Assembly: GCA_027008885.1 (NCBI GenBank)
Contig: JALVDQ010000124.1
Location: 1-13,505, forward strand
DNA: 13,505 bases
From: Thiotrichaceae bacterium
Lineage (GTDB): Bacteria; Pseudomonadota; Gammaproteobacteria; Thiotrichales; Thiotrichaceae
Direction: 5' to 3'
Shown: positions 1 to 6,997 of the stretch, in pieces
Position numbering within the stretch: position 1 is the stretch's first letter
Layout of the letters: each line of letters begins with the position of its first letter
Notes under the pieces: model-generated
Seen by the model: only the letters and a program-made list of their open reading frames with translations
The model's database searches: none
What the model was told of the DNA's origin: nothing
Position numbers and translations under genes: made by a program

Positions 1-1365
1 CCCGCGAATATCTCCGATGCCACTTACACCAATAGTCATCTGGTCAATGAAATCACCAAAAATTCACTATATGCCATTGGCTATGCCTATTATACGCAGA
101 AAAATACTGAATTTGATGTGAAACGCTATGGCAAAATGCCGCTTGATGAGGTCTATCGACGCATGGGAAAACGTCTGGATTTAGACCCCAAACGCTGCAA
201 GATTCCGTTTGCGCGTGTGGTTCGCACTCATCATAAACAGGACAAGCCGAAAAATCTGGTTATTTTTGTGCAGGAAAGCCTGGGTGCTCAGTTCGTTGGC
301 GCGCTAAATGGCGATAAAGGTGAAAAAGGCATTACTCCCAATCTTGACCGTTTTTCCAAAGAAGGAGTCTGGTTTACATCACTTTATTCAAATGGAACGC
401 GCAGTATTCGCGGGCTTGCGGGCTTGAGTGCCGGCTTTTTGCCTGTCCCCGGTAAAGGTGTGTTGAAGCGTAATAAATCGCAGAAGGATTTTTTCAGCGT
501 GGCGCAACTTTTGAAACCTTATGGCTATTACAGCCTGTTTGTGTATGGCGGTGAAAAGCGTTTCGACAATATGGCATCCTGGTTTTATGGCAATGGTTTT
601 GATGAGATTATTGATGAAGAAAAATTTGTTAATCCGGTATTTCATGGTATCTGGGGCGTTAGCGATGAAGATTTGGTTAAGCGTGCCAATCAGGAATACG
701 TCAAGCTTTATAAAAAGAAACAACCCTTTGTTTCAGTGATGTTTTCAACAACAAATCACACGCCGTTTGATTTTCCGGAAGGGCGTATTGAGCTGATCAA
801 GGGTGTGAAGCCTCATTCGGTAAAAAATGCGGTCAAATATGCGGACTATGCCATTGGCTTGTTTATTGATCAGGCAAGAAAAGAAGCGTATTACAAGGAT
901 ACCATTTTTGTCATAGCTGCTGACCATAATGTGCGTGTTTATGGTGACAATCTGCTACCTTACAGGATGTTTCGCATCCCCGGTTTGATTCTTGGTGATG
1001 GCGTAGCCCCACAGCTGGTTAAGCGTCTGTATGGACAGCCTGATGTGCTGGCGAGCGCGCTCGATCTGATCGGGATTGATCATCTGTGCTATCCAATTCT
1101 GGGTCACAGCATCTATGAAAACCATAAGAAAGACATGAGCCTGATGCAGTTTCATCAAATGTACGGCTTACGCGAAGCCGATAAAATCGCCATTATTCAG
1201 CCAGAAGAAAAACCTGTCACAATGAAAATCGTAGATGGTCGTCTAATTGAAACAGAACATGATGTCGAGCTGGAAAAAGATGTGCTGGCATTTGTGATTG
1301 GCTTAAATGATCTTTATCAAAAGAAACTGTTTCGACCTGTGACAAAGGAAGATTGCCCCCTGTAA
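1..1365 (+). CDS. LtaS/MdoB-like phosphoglycerol transferase (sulfatase fold), 5' end missing
   Basis: The reading frame is open from the first base, so this is the C-terminal 454 residues of a longer protein. A GTG at 118 lies inside it and is not the real start. The family uses a metal-dependent alkaline-phosphatase/sulfatase fold to move phosphoglycerol groups between envelope lipids or glucans. The usual N-terminal membrane helices would lie upstream of the window. Numbering from the first visible residue, the LtaS-type active site can be traced: E92 in QESLG, the nucleophile T133 in NGTRSIRG, H253 in TTNHTPF, and D308-H309 in AADHN. The junction before the domain (NSLYAIGYAYY) also looks like this family. 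The gene ends 113 bp before the convergent metG stop. The class is well supported; the exact substrate is not visible. Confidence 0.88.
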   Translation, partial: PANISDATYTNSHLVNEITKNSLYAIGYAYYTQKNTEFDVKRYGKMPLDEVYRRMGKRLDLDPKRCKIPFARVVRTHHKQDKPKNLVIFVQESLGAQFVGALNGDKGEKGITPNLDRFSKEGVWFTSLYSNGTRSIRGLAGLSAGFLPVPGKGVLKRNKSQKDFFSVAQLLKPYGYYSLFVYGGEKRFDNMASWFYGNGFDEIIDEEKFVNPVFHGIWGVSDEDLVKRANQEYVKLYKKKQPFVSVMFSTTNHTPFDFPEGRIELIKGVKPHSVKNAVKYADYAIGLFIDQARKEAYYKDTIFVIAADHNVRVYGDNLLPYRMFRIPGLILGDGVAPQLVKRLYGQPDVLASALDLIGIDHLCYPILGHSIYENHKKDMSLMQFHQMYGLREADKIAIIQPEEKPVTMKIVDGRLIETEHDVELEKDVLAFVIGLNDLYQKKLFRPVTKEDCPL

Positions 1366-1478
1366 TTAAGTATCCGCTCAAAATTAATCCAGGAATTTAG
1401 CATTTTGTTTGGGTACTTAACTGACCCTGAAGCATAAAAAAGTATTAAAAACAGGGGGGATGGGTATCTAATTGACTG
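1366..1478. other. Convergent intergenic region with imperfect hairpin
   Basis: This gap lies between the 3' ends of the phosphoglycerol transferase and metG. A 10-bp inverted repeat with one G-T pair (1366-1375 with 1411-1420, ttaagtatcc and gggtacttaa) could form a long-loop hairpin. It has no U-tract, so a terminator call would be weak. The right half holds one copy of the recurrent A/T plus G-run motif. Confidence 0.4.
1437..1465 (+). repeat. Solo copy A of the A/T plus G-run motif
   Basis: This stretch ends in the 19-mer aaaaacaggggggatgggt at 1447-1465, preceded by an A-rich stretch. It matches three other sites at 5616-5645, 9742-9771 and 10107-10136, all with the G-run on the + strand. 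Unlike the last two, it has no adjoining 15-bp palindrome arms. Confidence 0.7.
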
Positions 1479-3542
1479 TTATTTTACCCGCATTCCGGCT
1501 TGAGCACCGTTATCCGGACTCAACAGGAAAATATCTTTGCCACCTGGTCCTGCCGCCAGCAGCATGCCTTCTGATACACCAAAGCGCATTTTGCGTGGCG
1601 CAAGGTTGGCAACCATAACGGTCATTCTGCCTTCAAGATCGGCAGGGTCGTAAGCGGATTTTATGCCTGCAAAGACATTACGTTGTTCATCTCCCAAATC
1701 CAGTGTCAGTTGTAACAGCTTGTCAGCACCATCGACATGCTCTGCCTTGATGATTTTTGCAATGCGTAAATCAATTTTGGCAAAATCATCATACTCAATG
1801 GTTGGGCTGATTGGATCTTTGCCTAACTGGGAGTCTTTGTTTTTTGCTGTTTTGGAGTGCAATGCAGCGGCTGCGGCTAATTGCTCCCTGTTTGCTTCGA
1901 GCATGGCGTTCACCCTGTCCTCTTCGATTCTTGTCATTAAAGGCTTGAAGCGTTTGATTTCATGTGATTTTAATGGCGCTGCAACACTTGCCCAGCTTAG
2001 TTCTCCGGCATTTAAAAAATCTTCCGATTTTTTTGCCAGCTCCGGTACAACCGGCTTCAGATAGGTAATCAGGGCGCGGAACATATTGATTCCGAGTGAG
2101 CAAACATCCTGCACTTCATGCTGACGGTTTTCATCCTTAATCACAACCCAGGGTTGTTTTTCATCGACATATTGATTTGCCACATCAGCGAGCGCCATAA
2201 TTTCACGCATTGCCTTGCTGTAACGGCGATCTTCGTAATTTTGTGCAATGCTCTCGCCGGCATCAATAAATTGCTGATAAAGTTCGCTGTCGGCGAGTTC
2301 ACTGGAGAGCTGACCGGCAAACTTTTTGCTGATAAATCCTGCACAGCGTGAGGCGATATTTACCACTTTTCCCACCAGATCGCTATTAATGCGCTGCTGG
2401 AAATCTTGCAGGTTGAGGTCAATATCATCCACCGTATTACTCAGTTTTGCGGCGAAGTAATAGCGCAGAGGTTCGGCAGGCAAATGATCAAGAAATACAC
2501 GCGCCTGAATAAAGGTACCACGCGATTTTGACATTTTCTGCCCGTTTACATTTAAAAAGCCATGACAAAAAACGGCGCTTGGCATTCTGAAATTACCTGC
2601 TTTCAGGCAGGCTGGCCAGAACAGTGTATGAAAATAGGCGATGTCTTTACCAATAAAGTGATAAAGCTCGGTGTTATTGTTGCCTGACGCATCATTTCGC
2701 CAGTATTCATCAAAATCAATGCCTTCACGCTCACACAGGTTCTTGAATGAGGCGATATAACCAATTGGCGCATCCAGCCAGACATAAAAATACTTGTCCT
2801 TCGTATCTGGAATTTTAAAGCCCCAATAAGGCGCATCACGAGAAATATCCCAGTCGTTTAAACCACCTTCGAGCCACTCATTCATTTTATTGGCAATTTC
2901 TTTTTGTACTGCGCCACTGTTTACCCAGGTTTTAAGAAAGTCAGCATAATCACTCACCTTGAAGAAGTAGTGTTCACTGTCTTTTTCAATTGGAGTTGCC
3001 CCCGAGATAACAGAATAAGGGTTCTTTAATTCAGTAGTAGAATAGGTTGCGCCACAGACTTCACAATTGTCACCATATTGATCAGCCGCACCACACTTGG
3101 GGCATTCGCCCTTGACAAAGCGGTCAGGCAGAAACATCTTTGCCTCAGGATCATAGGCCTGTTTGACTGTTTTTATGACGATATTGCCTTTCTCTTTTGC
3201 TGCCAGATAGATTTCTTCGGCAAATTGCCTGTTTTCTTCTGAGTGCGTTGAGTGAAAATTATCGTAAGAGATCAAAAAATCCTGAAAATCGCGCTCATGC
3301 TCGGCTTTCATGCGGTCGATCAATTCCTGTGGTTCAATACCTTCCTGTTGGGCGCGTAGCATAATGGGTGTGCCATGAGCATCATCTGCCCAGGCAAAAA
3401 TACAGCTGTGACCACGCAAACGCTGAAAACGCGCCCAAATATCAGTCTGGATATATTCCAGCATATGACCGAGGTGTATCGGACCGTTGGCATAGGGAAG
3501 GGCGCTGGTAATAAGAATTTTTCGTTTGCTTGCGTTAGACAT
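1479..3542 (-). CDS. metG: Methionyl-tRNA synthetase
   Basis: This cytoplasmic class I aminoacyl-tRNA synthetase charges tRNA-Met (elongator and initiator) with methionine using ATP. The 687-residue product is close to the 677 of E. coli MetG and collinear with it. The HIGH box is HLGH at residues 23-26. A four-cysteine zinc knuckle lies at C147, C150, C160 and C163 (CPKC, then CEVC). The KMSKS box is exact at 336-340. After the anticodon-binding helices, a C-terminal MetRS tRNA-binding domain (about 585-687) carries [12 protein letters not shown] and ends GMRVK. The start at 3542 puts [20 protein letters not shown] level with the family N-terminus. An in-frame ATG at 3608 would add 22 unconserved residues. 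No clear Shine-Dalgarno precedes either start. mrp lies divergently about 3.4 kb away, while in E. coli the two genes are neighbours. Confidence 0.97.
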   Translation of the reverse strand: MSNASKRKILITSALPYANGPIHLGHMLEYIQTDIWARFQRLRGHSCIFAWADDAHGTPIMLRAQQEGIEPQELIDRMKAEHERDFQDFLISYDNFHSTHSEENRQFAEEIYLAAKEKGNIVIKTVKQAYDPEAKMFLPDRFVKGECPKCGAADQYGDNCEVCGATYSTTELKNPYSVISGATPIEKDSEHYFFKVSDYADFLKTWVNSGAVQKEIANKMNEWLEGGLNDWDISRDAPYWGFKIPDTKDKYFYVWLDAPIGYIASFKNLCEREGIDFDEYWRNDASGNNNTELYHFIGKDIAYFHTLFWPACLKAGNFRMPSAVFCHGFLNVNGQKMSKSRGTFIQARVFLDHLPAEPLRYYFAAKLSNTVDDIDLNLQDFQQRINSDLVGKVVNIASRCAGFISKKFAGQLSSELADSELYQQFIDAGESIAQNYEDRRYSKAMREIMALADVANQYVDEKQPWVVIKDENRQHEVQDVCSLGINMFRALITYLKPVVPELAKKSEDFLNAGELSWASVAAPLKSHEIKRFKPLMTRIEEDRVNAMLEANREQLAAAAALHSKTAKNKDSQLGKDPISPTIEYDDFAKIDLRIAKIIKAEHVDGADKLLQLTLDLGDEQRNVFAGIKSAYDPADLEGRMTVMVANLAPRKMRFGVSEGMLLAAGPGGKDIFLLSPDNGAQAGMRVK

Positions 3543-3564
3543 ATCAGTTTTTATATCAGTTTTA
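3541..3564. repeat. Two 12-bp direct repeats at the metG start
   Basis: The units atatcagttttt (3541-3552) and atatcagtttta (3553-3564) are adjacent, differ at one base, and overlap the metG start codon (complement of 3540-3542). They make up the A/T-rich leader of metG, where no ribosome binding site can be seen. Confidence 0.6.
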
Positions 3565-3743
3565 TAAAGTGGGTAAATTAACAGAGTGCCATGGTATCGT
3601 CCAGCCAAACAGTATTTTCAATGGACAGTTCTTGATAATCATTTTTTGATAACAGTTGCGGATGTTGCGGATAAAGAAAGGAACTTATCGCCAAAAGTTT
3701 TGACATATACTTTATATTTCAAGTTTCGGAGTTCAAATCTATC
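3565..3743. other. Upstream region of metG, no gene seen
   Basis: This stretch must hold the metG promoter on the - strand, but I find no convincing -35/-10 pair. A TTGACA hexamer on the + strand at 3700-3705 has no good -10 at the right distance. Short open frames here have no family features and run into the neighbouring repeat. Confidence 0.35.
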
Positions 3744-3917
3744 GTTACGCAGAGGTACACAGAGATATTCGCAGAGAACCGCAGAGATTGTGAAGGAGGA
3801 AAATAATTTACACCTCCTTCGTTTGCACACTTTCTTTAGTTTGCACACTTTTGTCTATACTTTTTATAATGTTAACTCCATGGTTCTTTGCGAAAACTCT
3901 GCGACTCTCTGCGTTAC
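3744..3917. mobile_element. MITE-like inverted-repeat element, non-coding
   Basis: The left arm begins gttacgcagag at 3744. The right arm, read in reverse complement, begins gtaacgcagag at 3917. Beyond these 11 bases the arms stay similar for about 45 bp, sharing tcgca-agaacc blocks with small gaps. Inside are a perfect 8-bp inverted repeat gaaggagg/cctccttc (3792-3799 and 3813-3820) and two copies of gtttgcacacttt (3821-3833 and 3839-3851). No transposase is encoded. Palindromic cgcagag-type repeats of this kind are common between genes in environmental gammaproteobacteria (recollection). No target-site duplication is obvious at the ends. Confidence 0.6.
3841..3870 (+). promoter_or_regulatory. 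Candidate sigma70 promoter inside the inverted-repeat element
   Basis: TTGCAC (3841-3846) and TATAAT (3865-3870) are separated by 18 bp. The -10 is perfect and the -35 matches 4 of 6 bases. Transcription would start near 3877, run through the right arm of the repeat and reach the lipoprotein start at 4039. A weaker alternative nearer the gene is TTGAGT (3970-3975) with gattat at 3993-3998. Confidence 0.5.
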
Positions 3918-4038
3918 TTAAACTGAATGACTGGGATCAATGTTCTATGCTGTTTTTGAGATCCGAAACTTGAGTTTATATGTTCAGTTACGGATTATAC
4001 GATTACCACTGTGTATTATTGCCAGGGAGGGCATTAAA
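3918..4038 (+). other. Leader region of the lipoprotein gene with strong ribosome binding site
   Basis: AGGGAGG at 4024-4030, eight bases before the GTG at 4039, is the strongest Shine-Dalgarno in the window and decides the start of the lipoprotein. The rest is A/T-rich and holds the alternative promoter noted with the upstream element. Confidence 0.6.
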
Positions 4039-4668
4039 GTGAAAAAAATAATTGTGATATTTATCCTCAGCGTTTTTATGAGTGCCTGTCTGGAAAGCAC
4101 CTCACCACCCAATCCACAACCTCAATTTATTAATGGCACGCCGTTACAGGCGGCTGCTACTGTGGTTCAGGCAATTCAGCAGTTGCAAGATGGAACAGGG
4201 GGGCTGACACCTTTTATCAATTTGTTTGATTCGGGCGGTGTGCGTTTCTCTCCCTATTATTATATCAATAACACTGACCGGGTCGTTAACGCGACGGAGT
4301 TTCAGAGTGATTTTGTCCTGCAAAACCCGCCACTTCGTTTATGGGGTACTTATGACGGCAGTGGTGATCCCATCAACCTGAATATTCGTGATTATTTCAG
4401 TAAGTTTGTGTGGGATTATCCCTATCACACAAATGCGACTGTAACACTCATTAACAGTAATAATGATTTTAATTCGCAGGGGAATCTGATTAATAATATG
4501 CTCAGTTTCTACCCTTTATCGCAATATCGTATCGTTGAATACTACCAGCCCGGAACAAACCCTGCCAATGGTGGCATGGACTGGAGCAGTTTAATGGTTG
4601 TGCTAAAAAATCAGGGTAATAATCAGTGGTCTCTGGTCGGTCTGGTGCATGGTTCATGGACGATTTAG
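4039..4668 (+). CDS. Putative lipoprotein of unknown function
   Basis: The product has 209 residues. The GTG at 4039 follows AGGGAGG by eight bases and gives a textbook N-terminus: MKK, a hydrophobic stretch and a lipobox ending M14-S15-A16-C17. Methionine at -3 is unusual but the layout is clear. An upstream in-frame ATG (3940) would bury this signal. After a Pro/Ser/Asn linker, the mature part has GGVRFSPYYYIN near its middle, then LWGTYDGSGDPI, and ends GGMDWSSLMVVL to LVGLVHGSWTI. This pattern recalls a conserved, uncharacterised group of bacterial lipoproteins with the same GVRFSPY, YDGSG, GMDW and VH-x-WTI landmarks, mostly from Firmicutes; this is memory, not a search. No catalytic motif is evident. 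Fifteen bases separate it from the Rieske-like gene, so the two are probably co-transcribed. Confidence 0.8.
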   Translation: MKKIIVIFILSVFMSACLESTSPPNPQPQFINGTPLQAAATVVQAIQQLQDGTGGLTPFINLFDSGGVRFSPYYYINNTDRVVNATEFQSDFVLQNPPLRLWGTYDGSGDPINLNIRDYFSKFVWDYPYHTNATVTLINSNNDFNSQGNLINNMLSFYPLSQYRIVEYYQPGTNPANGGMDWSSLMVVLKNQGNNQWSLVGLVHGSWTI

Positions 4669-4683
4669 GAAAAGCAGACAAGT

Positions 4684-5124
4684 ATGCAAAATCCCCGCCT
4701 GCTTTATCGAGTCATCCTTAAATTTCTGAGCCTGTTTGCCATCGTGGTTTTTCTTTATGTTTTGGTTAATTCATTGTTTGTTGGCAATAAAGAGGACAAA
4801 ACCACTAAGGAAAAAACTAATGTGGTTAAACTGGATTTGGCTGATATGGGATTGAATCAGGCAAAAAAGGCAGTATGGGGTGGGCAGTCAATCATTATCT
4901 TGAAGATTCTCGGCAATGGACAGCCTGCCTATAAAGTTTTTTATAATCATGGAGATTCAGGTAGCTGCCCGCTGTTTTATTCTGCGGAAGGCTTAAAAGA
5001 TACTTGTAGCGGTACTCTCTACGATCAAACAGGCAAGTCTCTCATTAAAAACAGTGGAAAACATCTGGACAGCCCACCCTATACTGTAAACGGAGATAGT
5101 CTGGTTATTGGGCGTTTTCAGTAA
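4684..5124 (+). CDS. Membrane-anchored Rieske-like protein lacking cluster ligands
   Basis: The product has 146 residues: a short positively charged N-terminus, one membrane helix (about 12-33), then a soluble domain that should face the periplasm. The soluble part follows the plan of bc1-type Rieske proteins. AVWGGQSIIIL (63-73) resembles the strand before the cluster (W-x-G-x-P-V). GDSGSC (90-95) sits where box I (C-x-H-x-G-C) would be. DTCSGTLYD (106-114) sits where box II (C-P-C-H-G-S-x-F-D) would be. LDSPPYTVNGDSLVIG (128-143) matches the closing strands. In this alignment the four [2Fe-2S] ligands are replaced, while C95 and C108 fall on the two disulfide cysteines. It therefore probably binds no Rieske cluster. 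The fold call is by eye and its function is unknown. The start has only a weak, distant AGGA. Confidence 0.6.
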   Translation: MQNPRLLYRVILKFLSLFAIVVFLYVLVNSLFVGNKEDKTTKEKTNVVKLDLADMGLNQAKKAVWGGQSIIILKILGNGQPAYKVFYNHGDSGSCPLFYSAEGLKDTCSGTLYDQTGKSLIKNSGKHLDSPPYTVNGDSLVIGRFQ

Positions 5125-5175
5125 GCAAAAATCAGCTTTCCCTCGCTACGACTCATATTCTCAGGCAGGTTCCTG

Positions 5176-5227
5176 GTACTCCAGCCATTGTATTGATGTA
5201 CCCATCAATACAATGTTGTTGGAGTAC
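5176..5227. repeat. Strong hairpin between convergent genes
   Basis: The inner stem is a perfect 13-bp inverted repeat, cattgtattgatg (5186-5198) and catcaatacaatg (5203-5215), around a four-base loop. After small internal loops, an outer 8-bp stem pairs gtactcca (5176-5183) with tggagtac (5220-5227). It sits between the 3' ends of the Rieske-like gene and hinT and touches the last base of the hinT stop codon. No T-run follows on either strand, so it may act as an mRNA 3' barrier rather than a classic terminator. Confidence 0.75.
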
Positions 5228-5571
5228 TACCCTGGAGGCCAGCTCAAACCCCGTCCAGCCAGAAGATGCAAATGAATATGAAAAACTGTCTGACCTGCTG
5301 CTTCACCGCAGTTCATAACCGTGCGATAGCCTTCGTCTGCGTAGCCCTCCTGCTTGGCAATCTGCTTTGCTGCCAGGAATAGTTGCCCGACAACGCCTGC
5401 ATCTTCTGTTTGCAGATCATTGATTGTCGCAATATGTTTTTTGGGAATAAGCAGCGCGTGCAATGGGGCTACCGGATTAATATCCCGAAAGGCAAGGACA
5501 TTTTCGTCTTCATAGATCTTCTCCGCAGGAATATCTCCCGCAATAATTTTGCAAAACAAACAGTCGCTCAT
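5227..5571 (-). CDS. hinT: HIT family purine nucleoside phosphoramidase (HinT-like)
   Basis: This small cytoplasmic HIT-branch hydrolase would cleave adenosine phosphoramidates, including aminoacyl-AMP. The 114-residue length is usual for bacterial HinT. The histidine triad is H98-I-H100-L-H102-L-L, preceded by GEAAGQTVF, and the C-terminus GRGLSWPPG is the family signature. An N-terminal CLFC pair (C4, C7) is found in HIT proteins that bind zinc. The start at 5571 follows GAGG (complement of 5580-5583) by eight bases. It converges on the Rieske-like gene and is divergent from the LCIB-like gene. A possible -10 (TATACT, complement of 5593-5598) lacks a good -35. The family call is secure; the symbol rests on length and the C-terminal motif. 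Confidence 0.93.
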   Translation of the reverse strand: MSDCLFCKIIAGDIPAEKIYEDENVLAFRDINPVAPLHALLIPKKHIATINDLQTEDAGVVGQLFLAAKQIAKQEGYADEGYRTVMNCGEAAGQTVFHIHLHLLAGRGLSWPPG

Positions 5572-5615
5572 TGTTTATGCCTCAAATATGTTAGTATACG
5601 TTTGTGCGTTTTCGT

Positions 5616-5645
5616 AAAAATATATAAAAAAGGGGGGGGATGGGT
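5616..5645 (+). repeat. Solo copy B of the A/T plus G-run motif
   Basis: aaaaatatataaaaaa (5616-5631) is followed by eight G and atgggt. It aligns without gaps to the two downstream copies, with CA replaced by GG. It lies in the divergent hinT/LCIB-like intergenic region and has no attached palindrome arms. Confidence 0.75.
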
Positions 5646-5686
5646 TATTTATTATATTCACATCCTCTCGTTCTGCCTGTAATAGC

Positions 5687-5708
5687 ATAGATAGTATATA
5701 GATAGTAT
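5687..5708 (+). repeat. Two perfect 11-bp tandem repeats before the LCIB-like gene
   Basis: atagatagtat occurs twice without a gap, ending 11 bases before the ATG at 5720. The units contain -10-like hexamers (tagtat, tatata). A change in copy number could alter promoter or leader spacing. No Shine-Dalgarno is visible between the repeat and the ATG. Confidence 0.6.
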
Positions 5709-5719
5709 AGAACCATAAA

Positions 5720-6829
5720 ATGATAAGAAATTTAAAGTTACGTTCCATTCTTGGTGAGTTCAAGATTGAAGATCATACCATTTCGTACAATAAATTTATG
5801 GCAAAGTTTTACAATTTTTGCATTCGGCAGGGAATGGAGCCAGGCAAGATTGTCCCTTCCCGTGCTTTTTGTTCTGATGAAAGCCAGGGTTTGCCAATCA
5901 TTTTAATGAACAAGCATTTTGGAGCCTTTCCCTTTGACCACGGTCTGGTTGGAGGTATTATGGCACATGGTCGACATGCACCGCATTCACATCATGGCAA
6001 AGACCTCGTTATTCTTCAGGCGAGCCATGTCGGGTATGAGCCAGAATCCCAGCGTTTTGGTCGCTACCGTCGTCTGCAAACGGAGGATCAGCATTTTTCA
6101 CCAAACTGTGGAAAAATTCATGCAACGCTTGAGTGGTATCTGAATGAATATGAATTTGCCCAGCAAAATACACTTTTCCATGAGGAACAGGGCGAATACT
6201 TTATCACCATAGACAAGCTGCTGCTGGAACAAAACTACGAAGAGGGCATCTTTCTTGATCTGGAAAAACTGATTCAGCATGATAAAAAAACGGGAGAAAT
6301 GGTCAAGCCCAGCAAAATTTTGAGCACATCGCGTGTTTTTCCTGCCTCAAAGCGTCTGGTTAGATTTTTGCAGGATCAGGACTGCAGCCTGGCTCAGGAC
6401 AAGGCAAGACCACTGGGAAAATGTTTGCAGCCCTCCATGTTTGAATTTAAAAGGGATCAGACAAGATTTAACCGCATGGAAAAAAACCTGCATGAATACA
6501 TGCCCTGGGTTGTTACATCAGGCAAGCCAATGCTCAGTGCTGCTGAAATCAATGTGCAGATTGAATTTGATCAGGCTTATCGCAGTATTGTCCGTGAGGA
6601 AAGCTATCATGGCAGAAACCTGATTTATATTGCAGGATTAAATATTGACGAATCTCCCAAAACCGGGCAGAAATTTCCCCAGAGCATGTTCGTGCCCTGG
6701 GCTGCTTATGTCCAGAATAGCAAGGGAAAACATAGTCTTCTGGAGCAAGACGAGCTTTATCAGGTGCTTATGGAATGTTCCGATATCAACAATGACCAAC
6801 TCAATCTGGACGATATAATCTGGGATTAA
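5720..6829 (+). CDS. LCIB/LCIC-type (beta-like) carbonic anhydrase domain protein, tentative
   Basis: The product has 369 residues with no signal peptide or membrane segment. Residues about 45-135 fit my recollection of the LCIB/LCIC family, a zinc carbonic-anhydrase group related to beta enzymes and involved in algal CO2 concentration: FCSDE (C51, D53, like the beta-class C-x-D motif), HFGAFPFDHGL, a His-rich turn (H83 to H92), ASHVGY (H103), FGRYRR, and NCG (C130). C51, H103 and C130 would be the zinc ligands. The remaining 235 residues, containing PSKILSTSRVFPASKRL and FVPWAAYV, I cannot assign. It is an isolated gene, divergent from hinT, with no carboxysome or bicarbonate transporter gene nearby. 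The ATG at 5720 has no Shine-Dalgarno; a downstream ATG at residue 27 is possible. That this is a real gene is near certain; the family is moderate. Confidence 0.5.
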   Translation: MIRNLKLRSILGEFKIEDHTISYNKFMAKFYNFCIRQGMEPGKIVPSRAFCSDESQGLPIILMNKHFGAFPFDHGLVGGIMAHGRHAPHSHHGKDLVILQASHVGYEPESQRFGRYRRLQTEDQHFSPNCGKIHATLEWYLNEYEFAQQNTLFHEEQGEYFITIDKLLLEQNYEEGIFLDLEKLIQHDKKTGEMVKPSKILSTSRVFPASKRLVRFLQDQDCSLAQDKARPLGKCLQPSMFEFKRDQTRFNRMEKNLHEYMPWVVTSGKPMLSAAEINVQIEFDQAYRSIVREESYHGRNLIYIAGLNIDESPKTGQKFPQSMFVPWAAYVQNSKGKHSLLEQDELYQVLMECSDINNDQLNLDDIIWD

Positions 6830-6888
6830 CTCATCATGTTACTGTTTATTCTGCCATCCCTTATTAACCCATACTAATATTCCAGTTT

Positions 6889-6914
6889 TTGTTCCTCTGA
6901 TCTTAGTGTAGAAT
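6889..6914 (+). promoter_or_regulatory. Weak candidate promoter for mrp
   Basis: TAGAAT at 6909-6914 is followed by a GC-rich discriminator, but the -35 region is poor: only T-rich sequence near 6886-6891 lies at a 17-bp spacing. Start would be near 6921, giving a leader of about 77 bases to the ATG at 6998. Confidence 0.3.
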
Positions 6915-6997
6915 GGCGCGCCACACACGGATTTTAGTCTATATCTGGGCTTATCCTGAATCCGTGAAGCTTATACAATATTTTGGGAGACATAACG

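Noticed and set aside
118..120. GTG as start of a 415-residue sulfatase-family gene
   Set aside because: The frame is open and family-like right from base 1, so the gene begins before the window.
3543..3608. 22-residue N-terminal extension of MetG
   Set aside because: The alignment to MetG begins at MSNASKRK (3542); the extension is unconserved and covers the direct-repeat leader.
3744..3917. Complete insertion sequence
   Set aside because: It has inverted-repeat arms but no transposase and is under 200 bp; at most a non-autonomous element.
3586..3921. 111-residue open frame on + in the metG-lipoprotein gap
   Set aside because: It runs through the inverted-repeat element, has no ribosome binding site and shows no protein-like conservation pattern.
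3940..4038. 33-residue upstream extension of the lipoprotein
   Set aside because: It would place the signal peptide internally and make the strong AGGGAGG site meaningless.
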